Source: an uncultured Muribaculaceae bacterium (GTDB lineage: Bacteria; Bacteroidota; Bacteroidia; Bacteroidales; Muribaculaceae). From it: 25,615 bases of DNA. Below the pieces are notes generated by a model, which made no database searches, was not told where the DNA came from, and saw nothing but the letters and a program-made list of their open reading frames with translations. Position numbers and translations under genes: made by a program. The stretch covers positions 1 through 25,615 of the forward strand of contig CAKUMB010000019.1 of assembly GCA_934667475.1 (NCBI GenBank), read 5' to 3'. This document shows, one piece after another, positions 1 through 7,700 of this stretch (the stretch's first letter is position 1; each line of letters opens with the position of its first letter).

Positions 1-2
1 TT

Positions 3-74
<72 letters not shown>

Positions 75-191
75 CAACTAATCAAATGCAGGCTTCGCCT
101 CTCAAGAACAAATTTATTGGCCTTGGTGGGCGGAGTATATGCGTGATTACAACTTGAAGAGTTAATCATTTAATCAAAAAATAACTAAGTT

Positions 192-1385
192 ATGGCAAAA
201 GAGAAATTCGTAAGATCAAAGCCGCATGTTAACATCGGTACTATTGGTCACGTTGACCACGGTAAAACTACCCTGACTGCCGCTATCACTAAGGTGCTTG
301 CCGAGCAGGGTTTCTCATCTGAGGGCGTGCGTTCGTTCGACTCTATCGACAACGCTCCCGAGGAGAAAGAGCGTGGTATCACAATCAATACTTCACACGT
401 TGAGTACGAGACTGCTAACCGCCACTATGCTCACGTTGACTGCCCGGGACACGCCGACTATGTGAAGAACATGGTAACTGGTGCTGCTCAGATGGACGGT
501 GCAATCGTGGTTATCGCAGCAACTGACGGCGTTATGCCCCAGACTCGCGAGCACATCCTTCTCGCCCGTCAGGTGAACGTTCCCCGTCTGGTTGTGTTCC
601 TGAACAAGTGTGACTCTCCCGATGTCGACGATGAGATGATCGAGCTCGTTGAGATGGACGTTCGCGACCTCCTCTCTGAGTACGACTACGATGGCGAGAA
701 CACTCCTATCATCAAGGGTTCTGCCCTGGGTGCCCTCAATGACGAGCCCAAGTGGGTTGAAAGCGTTCTCGAGCTGATGAAGGCCGTTGACGAATGGATT
801 CCTCTGCCTCCGCGCGATATCGACAAACCGTTCCTGATGCCTATCGAGGACGTGTTCTCAATCACTGGCCGTGGTACAGTTGCCACTGGTCGTATCGAGA
901 CTGGTAAAGTTAAGGTGGGCGACGAGGTTCAAATCATGGGTCTCGGTGCTGACATGAAGTCGGTGGTAACCGGTGTTGAGATGTTCCGCAAGATTCTTGA
1001 CGAAGGTGAAGCTGGTGACAACGTAGGTCTGCTGCTCCGCGGTGTTGACTACAAGGCTATCAAGCGCGGTATGGTTATCTGCCACCCGGGTCTTGTTAAG
1101 ACTCACGATGAGTTCACAGCCTCTGTCTACATCCTGAAGAAAGAGGAAGGTGGCCGTCACACTCCGTTCCACAACCACTATCGTCCTCAGTTCTACATCC
1201 GCACACTCGATGTGACTGGTGAGATCACTCTGCCCGAAGGTGTAGAGATGGTGATGCCTGGTGACCACGTTGAGATCGGTGTGAAGCTGATTACTCCGGT
1301 TGCTTGCAGCGAAGGTCTGCGTTTCGCAATCCGTGAGGGTGGCCGCACAGTTGGTTCTGGCCAAATCACTAAGATTGTTGAGTAA
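192..1385 (+). CDS. tuf: Elongation factor Tu
   Basis: EF-Tu delivers aminoacyl-tRNA to the ribosomal A site as a GTP complex in the cytoplasm. The 397-residue protein has full family length. The GTPase motifs are intact: GHVDHGKT at 19-26 (P loop), DCPGH at 83-87 (G3) and NKCD at 138-141 (G4), followed by two beta-barrel domains ending in GSGQITKIVE. The ATG start gives the canonical MAKEKF N-terminus. It sits between tRNA-Thr and tRNA-Trp, with a 117-base AT-rich leader that shows no Shine-Dalgarno. Codons are strongly biased to GGT, GCT, CGT and GTT, as expected for one of the most abundant proteins, unlike the GC-ending codons of the genes from rpoB onward. Confidence 0.99.
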   Translation: MAKEKFVRSKPHVNIGTIGHVDHGKTTLTAAITKVLAEQGFSSEGVRSFDSIDNAPEEKERGITINTSHVEYETANRHYAHVDCPGHADYVKNMVTGAAQMDGAIVVIAATDGVMPQTREHILLARQVNVPRLVVFLNKCDSPDVDDEMIELVEMDVRDLLSEYDYDGENTPIIKGSALGALNDEPKWVESVLELMKAVDEWIPLPPRDIDKPFLMPIEDVFSITGRGTVATGRIETGKVKVGDEVQIMGLGADMKSVVTGVEMFRKILDEGEAGDNVGLLLRGVDYKAIKRGMVICHPGLVKTHDEFTASVYILKKEEGGRHTPFHNHYRPQFYIRTLDVTGEITLPEGVEMVMPGDHVEIGVKLITPVACSEGLRFAIREGGRTVGSGQITKIVE

Positions 1386-1406
1386 TACACAATCATAAAA
1401 AATCAC

Positions 1407-1448
1407 AAAGCACACGGCTGCGGCAGCAGCCACAGCCAGTGTGCTTTT
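1407..1448 (+). terminator. Hairpin with short T-run after tuf
   Basis: AAAGCACAC (1407-1415) pairs with GTGTGCTTT (1439-1447), and GGCTG (1416-1420) continues the stem with CAGCC (1433-1437) apart from one bulged A1438. Four T residues (1445-1448) end the structure. It lies 21 bases after the tuf stop and 4 bases before tRNA-Trp. It could terminate part of the tuf transcript or set up RNA processing before the tRNA; the short T-run suggests incomplete termination. Confidence 0.6.
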
Positions 1449-1452
1449 CAAT

Positions 1453-1525
1453 ACGGGAATAGTTCAGTTGGTAGAACGTCGGTCTCCAAAACCGAAAGTC
1501 GTGAGTTCGAGTCTTACTTCCCGTG
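1453..1525 (+). tRNA. tRNA-Trp (anticodon CCA)
   Basis: All arms fold: acceptor ACGGGAA (1453-1459) with TTCCCGT (1518-1524), D arm GTTC/GAAC, anticodon stem TCGGT/ACCGA with loop CTCCAAA and anticodon CCA at 1486-1488, T stem GTGAG/CTTAC with one wobble, and discriminator G1525. CCA is not encoded. It sits 16 bases before secE, the usual place for tRNA-Trp in bacterial secE-nusG clusters. Confidence 0.96.
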
Positions 1526-1541
1526 CTAATTAAGAAGAGAA

Positions 1542-1748
1542 ATGAAAAAATATAAAATACTTACGGATCTCGAGGAATCTTATTACGAGCTCGTGAATAA
1601 GGTTTCTTGGCCAACCAAGAAAGAGCTGGCCAATAGCTCGGTCGTGGTAATGGTAGCTTCCATCGTTGCCGCTTTGGTAATCTGGGCTGTTGATGCTGTC
1701 ATCAACGAGGGAATGCACCTGATTTACAGTATCCCTTCTCAATTTTGA
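1542..1748 (+). CDS. secE: Preprotein translocase subunit SecE
   Basis: SecE clamps the SecY channel in the inner membrane and is essential for Sec protein export. This is the short single-helix form of 68 residues. The family motif VSWPTKKEL lies at about 21-29, in the amphipathic helix, and one transmembrane helix follows at about 32-53 (SSVVVMVASIVAALVIWAV). The ATG follows the A/G-rich stretch AAGAAGAGAA, which is not a clear Shine-Dalgarno. It sits between tRNA-Trp and nusG, the standard order. A 92-base gap with GC-rich inverted segments but no convincing promoter separates it from nusG. Confidence 0.96.
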   Translation: MKKYKILTDLEESYYELVNKVSWPTKKELANSSVVVMVASIVAALVIWAVDAVINEGMHLIYSIPSQF

Positions 1749-1840
1749 TACTGTGGCGGGTGAATGAAAGTCCGCGTTGGCGACTGCGCACCGTCAAGAA
1801 TTCACATTAGTATTTTTCAACCAAGTTTAAGAGAAAACCG

Positions 1841-2392
1841 ATGTCAGAAGGAAAATTCCAATGGTACGCCTTGCGCGCAATCTCAGGCAAGGAGGCTAAA
1901 GTAAAAGAAACACTTGATGCAACTTGCAAAAACACCAGTTTGGGAGATTTTGTGCAGGAGGTGCTCATTCCTACTGAGAAGGCATACGTGACGCGTGCCG
2001 GCAAGAAAGTTCTCAAAGAGAGAAACAAACTGCCTGGCTACGTGTTTGTTTTGCTTAATCTCACAGGCGAGGTTGAGGAGACACTCCGCAACACCACCAA
2101 CATCATCGACTTTGTTCGCACCCACGACAAAAACCGTCGTCCCGAGCCCATTCGCGAGAGCGACATGGCCCGCATGATGGGAGCCGTGGAGACCGAGCAG
2201 GAAGCTGCTGACAGTGGCGTGAACGACTATGAGGTGGGTGACAAGGTCAAGGTAATCGATGGCCCGTTCACCAACTTTGTGGGCAATGTGGAGGAAGTGA
2301 ACCGCGAGAAGCGCAAGCTCAAGGTAGAGGTGTCGGTGTTTGGCCGGCCCACTCCCGTGGAGTTGGACAATTCGCAAGTAGAGCGCCAGTGA
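1841..2392 (+). CDS. nusG: Transcription termination/antitermination factor NusG
   Basis: NusG binds RNA polymerase through its N-terminal domain, raising processivity, and links it to Rho or to ribosomal protein S10 through its C-terminal domain. The 183-residue protein starts with the NGN-domain signature FQWYALRAISGKEAKVKE (about 5-22) and contains the KLPGYVFV segment near 63-70. The KOW domain follows at about 126-180, with GDKVKVIDGPFTNFVGNVEEV. Length and order fit ordinary NusG rather than a specialised paralogue such as the UpxY/LoaP type, because it lies in the secE-rplK cluster. Confidence 0.97.
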   Translation: MSEGKFQWYALRAISGKEAKVKETLDATCKNTSLGDFVQEVLIPTEKAYVTRAGKKVLKERNKLPGYVFVLLNLTGEVEETLRNTTNIIDFVRTHDKNRRPEPIRESDMARMMGAVETEQEAADSGVNDYEVGDKVKVIDGPFTNFVGNVEEVNREKRKLKVEVSVFGRPTPVELDNSQVERQ

Positions 2393-2400
2393 CGCGCCCG

Positions 2401-2465
2401 CGGGTGGTTACGACCCGAGAGGCTCACGCTAAAGAGCGCCCGATTTTTATTTATTATTAAAAATC
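2401..2465 (+). promoter_or_regulatory. Structured leader between nusG and rplK
   Basis: Three small hairpins can be drawn in the 93-base gap. CGGGT (2401-2405) pairs with ACCCG (2413-2417). GCTC (2422-2425) pairs with GAGC (2434-2437), or alternatively CGCT (2427-2430) with AGCG (2435-2438), followed by five Ts (2444-2448). GATTTTTA (2442-2449) pairs with TAAAAATC (2458-2465). Ribosomal protein L1 represses the rplK-rplA mRNA by binding its leader in other bacteria, so this is a plausible site for such control. I could not match it to the known L1 target fold. Confidence 0.4.
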
Positions 2466-2485
2466 ACTAAACAATTAATTGAACA

Positions 2486-2929
2486 ATGGCAAAAGAAATT
2501 GCTGGACAGATCAAATTGCAGATTAAAGGTGGAGCTGCAAACCCTTCACCGCCAGTAGGTCCCGCTCTGGGTTCTAAGGGTATCAACATCATGGAGTTTT
2601 GCAAGCAATTCAACGCCCGCACACAGGCAAAGGCCGGCAAGGTTCTTCCCGTGGTAATCTCTTACTACACCGACAAGAGCTTTGACTTCATCGTAAAGAC
2701 CTCGCCCGTGGCAGTGCAGCTGAAGGACGCCGCAAAACTTAAGAGCGGTTCAGGCGAGCCCAACCGTCGCAAGGTGGCTTCGGTCACTTGGGAACAGGTG
2801 CAGGCAATCGCTGAGGACAAGCTCCCTGATTTGAACTGTTTCACACTGGCCTCGGCTATGAAGCAGGTGGCAGGCACAGCAAGAAGTATGGGTATCACTG
2901 TTAAGGGTACATTCCCCGAAAACGTTTAA
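2486..2929 (+). CDS. rplK: 50S ribosomal protein L11
   Basis: L11 binds the GTPase-associated region of 23S rRNA at the base of the stalk, where translation factors and the stringent-response enzyme act. The 147-residue length is typical. The N-terminal domain carries the proline-rich switch segment (PSPPVGPALGSKGINIMEFC, about 21-40), and the C-terminal rRNA-binding domain ends in ARSMGITVKG. The start is the ATG giving MAKEIAGQIKLQIKGG. An AT-rich leader element shared with rplL precedes it. It lies 13 bases upstream of rplA. Confidence 0.98.
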   Translation: MAKEIAGQIKLQIKGGAANPSPPVGPALGSKGINIMEFCKQFNARTQAKAGKVLPVVISYYTDKSFDFIVKTSPVAVQLKDAAKLKSGSGEPNRRKVASVTWEQVQAIAEDKLPDLNCFTLASAMKQVAGTARSMGITVKGTFPENV

Positions 2930-2942
2930 AACTTCAATTGAC

Positions 2943-3638
2943 ATGAGTAAACTTACAAAAAATCAAAAGTTAGCAAAAGAGAAGATTGAAGCTGGGAAGA
3001 GTTATACCCTCGCTGAGGCAGCGGCTCTGCTGAAGGAAATCACCTTCACAAAGTTTGACTCGTCAGCTGATATCGATGTGCGTCTTGGTGTTGACCCCCG
3101 CAAAGCCGATCAGAACGTGCGCGGCGTGGTGTCGCTGCCTCACGGCACTGGTAAGCAGGTGCGCGTGTTGGTGCTCTGCGGCCCCGATGCAGAAGCCGCC
3201 GCTAAGGAAGCTGGTGCTGACTACGTTGGTCTGGACGAATATATCGAGAAAATCAAGGGTGGTTGGACTGACGTGGATGTGATCATCACCCAGCCCCAGA
3301 CCATGGGCAAGGTTGGCCCTCTGGGTCGTGTGCTCGGCCCCCGCGGCCTCATGCCTAACCCCAAGAGCGGTACTGTGACTCCCGATGTTGCCAAGGCAGT
3401 GAAAGAGGTTAAGCAAGGTAAGATCGACTTCAAGGTCGACAAGAAGGGCATTGTGCACACTTCTATCGGCAAGATGTCGTTCGCTCCCGAGCAGATTAAG
3501 GAGAATGCCCAGGCATTCATCAACACCCTCATCAAGCTCAAGCCCAACACAGCCAAAGGCACATATATCAAGAGCATTTATCTTTCAAGTACTATGAGTC
3601 CTGGTATCAAGATTGACACCAAATCAATCGATGCTTAA
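2943..3638 (+). CDS. rplA: 50S ribosomal protein L1
   Basis: L1 forms the mobile stalk beside the ribosomal E site and in many bacteria represses its own operon by binding the mRNA leader. The 231-residue protein has the expected length. Recognisable segments are DIDVRLGVDPRKADQNVRG (about 43-61), VGPLGRVLGPRGLMPNPKSG (124-143, the central family signature) and the C-terminal STMSPGIKID. It follows rplK by 13 bases and precedes rplJ by 23 bases, so the four ribosomal genes read as one operon. Confidence 0.98.
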   Translation: MSKLTKNQKLAKEKIEAGKSYTLAEAAALLKEITFTKFDSSADIDVRLGVDPRKADQNVRGVVSLPHGTGKQVRVLVLCGPDAEAAAKEAGADYVGLDEYIEKIKGGWTDVDVIITQPQTMGKVGPLGRVLGPRGLMPNPKSGTVTPDVAKAVKEVKQGKIDFKVDKKGIVHTSIGKMSFAPEQIKENAQAFINTLIKLKPNTAKGTYIKSIYLSSTMSPGIKIDTKSIDA

Positions 3639-3661
3639 TTTTTAAAAATTGCAGAAGAAAA

Positions 3662-4186
3662 ATGAGAAAGGAAGATAAAGCGATATTAATCGAGAACATC
3701 AAGGCAACTCTTGCCAACTACAGTGCGGTATATCTCACCGAGACTGCTACTCTCAACGCTGAGAAGACCACCGCTCTGCGCCGCGCAGCCTTCAAGGCCG
3801 ACGTGAAGCTGATGGTTGTCAAGAACAGCCTGCTGCATAAGGCTATGGAAGAGTCGGATGTTGACTACTCTGGCCTTTATGGTGCCCTGGCCGGCTCTAC
3901 CACGCTGATGCTCAGCAACACTGGTAACGCTCCGGCTAAACTCATCAAGAGTTTCCGTCAGAAGAAAGAAACCATTCCTGCACTCAAGGCAGCCTTTGTC
4001 GAGGAAAGCGTCTATATGGGCGAAGACCAACTCGAAGTGCTGGCCAACATCAAGAGCAAGAACGAACTTATCGCCGATGTTGTGGCTCTGCTGCAGTCTC
4101 CGGCCAAGAACGTTGTGAGCGCTCTGCAGAGTGGCGGCAGCAAACTGCACGGAATTCTGGAAACATTATCAAACAAAGAAGAGTAA
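3662..4186 (+). CDS. rplJ: 50S ribosomal protein L10
   Basis: L10 anchors the L7/L12 dimers to the ribosome, with its C-terminal helix as the binding platform. The 174-residue protein begins MRKEDKAILIENIKATLANY and shows the family segment DVKLMVVKNSLLHKAMEES (about 46-64). The ATG follows an A-rich stretch (GAAGAAAA). Only 23 bases separate it from rplA, so the long L10 leader known in other phyla has no room here. Any L10-L12 feedback site would have to lie inside rplA or elsewhere. Confidence 0.97.
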   Translation: MRKEDKAILIENIKATLANYSAVYLTETATLNAEKTTALRRAAFKADVKLMVVKNSLLHKAMEESDVDYSGLYGALAGSTTLMLSNTGNAPAKLIKSFRQKKETIPALKAAFVEESVYMGEDQLEVLANIKSKNELIADVVALLQSPAKNVVSALQSGGSKLHGILETLSNKEE

Positions 4187-4194
4187 TTAAATTT

Positions 4195-4211
4195 AAAAAT
4201 CAAACAATTAA
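4195..4211 (+). promoter_or_regulatory. AT-rich leader element of rplL, shared with rplK
   Basis: AAAAATCAAACAATTAA ends 11 bases before the rplL ATG. The same two halves, AAAAATCA and AACAATTAA, occur three bases further apart at 2459-2478, ending 7 bases before the rplK ATG. A-rich leaders replace Shine-Dalgarno sequences in Bacteroidetes, so this may be a translation enhancer for highly expressed ribosomal genes. Coincidence in AT-rich DNA remains possible. Confidence 0.35.
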
Positions 4212-4222
4212 ATCATACAAAA

Positions 4223-4600
4223 ATGGCAGATTTAAAAGCTTTTGCAGAACAACTTGTTAATCTTTCAGTTAAGGAAGTAAACGAACTTGCTCAAATCCTC
4301 AAAGACGAATATGGTATCGAACCCGCCGCTGCTGCTGTAGCAGTTGCTGCTCCTGCCGCTGGTGGCGCTGCTGCCGCTGAAGAGGAGAAGTCTTCATTCG
4401 ACGTTGTCCTCAAGGCTGCTGGCAACGAGAAGCTCAAAGTGATCAAGCTGGTTAAGGAACTCACTGGCGCTGGTCTGAAGGACGCTAAGGACCTCGTTGA
4501 CAAGGCCCCCAGCACTCTGAAGGAAGGTCTGGCTAAGGCTGACGCTGAAGGCATGAAGAAACAACTCGAAGAGCTCGGAGCTGAGGTTGAACTTAAATAA
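4223..4600 (+). CDS. rplL: 50S ribosomal protein L7/L12
   Basis: L7/L12 is the multi-copy stalk protein that recruits EF-Tu, EF-G and initiation factors. The 125-residue sequence shows the N-terminal dimerisation domain (about 1-32), an Ala/Pro/Gly-rich flexible hinge (about 33-54) and the compact C-terminal domain (about 58-125). The latter carries LKVIKLVKELTGAGLKDAKD, which contacts factors, and ends in GAEVELK. It follows rplJ by 36 bases. A terminator-like structure begins four bases after its stop, which should give more L7/L12 mRNA than downstream rpoBC mRNA. Confidence 0.98.
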   Translation: MADLKAFAEQLVNLSVKEVNELAQILKDEYGIEPAAAAVAVAAPAAGGAAAAEEEKSSFDVVLKAAGNEKLKVIKLVKELTGAGLKDAKDLVDKAPSTLKEGLAKADAEGMKKQLEELGAEVELK

Positions 4601-4603
4601 TAT

Positions 4604-4664
4604 AACCTGAATATCAGGTTCTTAGGTTAAGAATCCCAATTTATTGTCGATTCTTAACCTTTTT
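4604..4664 (+). terminator. Attenuator-like hairpin pair between rplL and rpoB
   Basis: The first hairpin pairs AACCTGA (4604-4610) with TCAGGTT (4614-4620). A second, 12-base-pair stem joins 4624-4635 (AGGTTAAGAATC) to 4649-4660 (GATTCTTAACCT) with a 13-base loop, and T4660-T4664 follow, which is the form of an intrinsic terminator. Since rpoBC has no other clear promoter in the gap, this is best read as a partial terminator that lowers rpoBC expression relative to rplL. The E. coli rplL-rpoB junction also carries an attenuator. Confidence 0.75.
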
Positions 4665-4707
4665 GTGTCATAATTAATATTTGAGTTCACTTATAACATT
4701 TTTTTCA

Positions 4708-7700
4708 ATGTCAGTTACCAAACAACCACGCATTAATTTTGCACGTGTCAAGAATCCGTTCCCTTATCCCGACTTTCTTGAGGTGCAATTACAATCGTTC
4801 AGAGATTTTCTGCAATTAGATACCCCAACTGAGAAGCGAAAAAACGAGGGACTCTACAAAGTGTTTTCTGAAAATTTCCCCATCACCGACACCAGAAACA
4901 ACTTTGTGCTCGAATTCCTTGACTATTTCATCGATCCGCCACGCTACACTATCGAGGAATGTCTTGACCGCGGACTCACTTACAGTGTGCCTCTCAAGGC
5001 CAAATTGAAACTCTACTGCACCGACCCCGATCACGAAGACTTCGCGACCGAGGTTCAAGACGTGTATCTGGGTGCCATCCCCTACATGACCAACAAGGGC
5101 ACGTTTGTGATCAACGGCGCCGAGCGCGTCATCGTGTCGCAGCTGCACCGCTCGCCGGGCGTGTTTTTCGGCCAGAGCGTGCATGCCAACGGCACAAAGC
5201 TGTATTCGGCCCGCATCATCCCCTTCCGCGGCTCGTGGATCGAGTTTGCCACCGACATCAACAAGGTGATGTATGCCTACATCGACCGCAAGAAGAAGTT
5301 GCCCGTGACCACGCTGCTGCGCGCCATAGGCCTTGAGACCGATAACGACATCATCAATGTGTTTGGACTGGCCGATGAACTCAAAGTTACTAAGTCGAAC
5401 CTTAAGAAAGCCATTGGCCGCAAGCTCGCGGCCCGTGTGGTGAAGTCGTGGACCGAGGACTTCGTCGACGAAGACTCGGGCGAGGTGTCGTCGATTGAGC
5501 GCAACCAAACCATTGTTGAGCGCAACGATGAAATCACCGAAGACAACATCCAGGATATCATCGACTGCGGCGCAAAGACTGTGCTGCTGCACCGCGAGGA
5601 TGTGAACACCAGCGACTATGAAATCATCTTCAACACCCTTTCGAAAGACGGGTGCAAGAGCGAGAAGGAAGCCATCAACTACATCTACAGGCAGCTGCGC
5701 AACGCCGAGCCACCGGATGACGCAAGCGCGCGCGAGGTGATTCTGAACCTCTTCTTCAGCGAAAAGCGCTACGACCTGGGCGATGTGGGCCGCTTCCGCA
5801 TTAACAAGAAACTTGGCCTGAACACACCCGACGACGTGCGTGTGCTCACCAAAGAAGATATTATCGAGATCATCAAGTATCTCATCGGCCTCATCAACAG
5901 CAAGACCGATGTGGATGACATCGACCACTTGAGCAACCGCCGCGTGCGCACCGTGGGCGAGCAGCTCTACAACCAGTTTGGCGTGGGCCTGGCGCGTATG
6001 GCCCGCACCATCCGCGAGCGCATGAATGTGCGCGACAATGAGGTGTTCACACCTATCGACCTGATCAACGCCAAGACCATCTCGTCGGTGATCAACACCT
6101 TCTTCGGCACCAATGCCCTGTCGCAGTTCATGGACCAGACCAACCCTCTGGCCGAAATCACTCACAAGCGCCGTATGTCGGCACTCGGCCCCGGCGGTCT
6201 GTCGCGCGAGCGCGCAGGCTTCGAGGTGCGCGACGTGCACTACACTCACTACGGCCGCCTCTGCCCGATTGAGACCCCTGAAGGCCCCAACATCGGTCTG
6301 ATTTCGTCGCTCTGCATCTATGCTAAAATCAACAAGCTGGGCTTCATCGAAACCCCCTACCGCAAGGTGGAGAACGCAAAGGTGGACCTCGACAACAGCC
6401 ATGTGGTGTATATGACCGCCGAAAGCGAGGAAAACAAGATTGTGGCCCAGGGCAACGCGCCGCTTAACGACGACGGCACCTTTGTGCGCGACAAGGTGAA
6501 GTCGCGCCTCGAGGCCGACTTCCCTGTGGTGCCGCCCGAAGACGTTAACCTCATGGACGTGTCGCCGCAACAGATTGCTTCGGTGGCTGCCGCCATGATC
6601 CCCTTCCTGGAGCACGACGACGCCAACCGCGCCCTGATGGGCGCCAACATGATGCGCCAGGCCGTGCCGCTGCTGCGCAGCGAGGCCCCGATTGTGGGCA
6701 CCGGCATCGAGCAGCGTCTGGCCTACGACAGCCGCACTCAGATTCAGGCCGAGGGCGCTGGCGTGGTGGAATATGTGGACGCTGCAAAAATCCGCATCCG
6801 CTACGACCAGACCGAGGAAGAGGCATTCGTCAGCTTTGAGGAGCCGGTGAAGGAATACCACCTGCCCAAGTTCCGCAAGACAAACCAAAGCACCACCATC
6901 GACCTGCGACCCATATGCAACCGCGGGCAGCGGGTGCAGAAGGGCGACATCCTCACCGAGGGCTACTCGACCGAAGACGGCGAGCTGGCACTCGGCCGCA
7001 ACCTGAAGGTGGCCTACATGCCCTGGAAGGGCTATAACTATGAGGACGCCATCGTGCTCAACGAGCGCATGGTGCGCGAGGACATACTCACCTCGGTGCA
7101 CGTCGACGAGTACACTCTGGAGGTGCGCGAGACCAAGCGCGGCATGGAGGAGCTCACCAACGACATCCCCAACGTGAGCGAGGACGCCACCAAGGACCTC
7201 GACGAGCGCGGCATCGTGCGTGTGGGCGCCCACATCAAGCCCGGCGACATACTTATTGGTAAAATCACTCCTAAGGGCGAGAGCGATCCCACCCCCGAGG
7301 AGAAACTGCTGCGCGCCATATTCGGCGACAAGGCCGGAGATGTGAAAGACGCCTCGCTCAAGGCCAACCCGTCGCTCAAGGGCGTGATCATAGGCACCCG
7401 CCTGTTCCAGCGCGCCGCCAAGAAGCGCAAGACGCGTGGCGGCGACCCCGAGCAGATTAAGCTCGACGAGGAATACGACGCACGTCAGAAGGAGCTGCGC
7501 GGCGTGCTCATCAACAAGATGCTCAAGCTCACCGAGGGCCACGAGTCGGCCGGTGTGACCGACTTCATCGACACCGAAGTGGTGCCCGAGGGAGCGCAGT
7601 TCACCGCCGCCGTGCTCGACTCTATCGACTACGAGGGCGTGAACCTGAGCCACTGGACCAACGACGACCACACCAACGCACTGGTGCGCGCCTGCATCAT

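Noticed and set aside
1749..1840. Promoter between secE and nusG (TATTTTTC near 1812)
   Set aside because: The last base of the -7 box is wrong and no TTG lies at proper spacing; the genes read as one operon.
4662..4683. A separate promoter for rpoB (AATATTTG before the ATG)
   Set aside because: The first base of the -7 box does not match and the nearest TTTG is only 10 bases away, too close for the Bacteroidetes spacing.
4681..4707. TTG at 4681 as an earlier rpoB start, adding nine residues
   Set aside because: The added MSSLITFFS has no family support, while the ATG at 4708 gives the conserved N-terminus.
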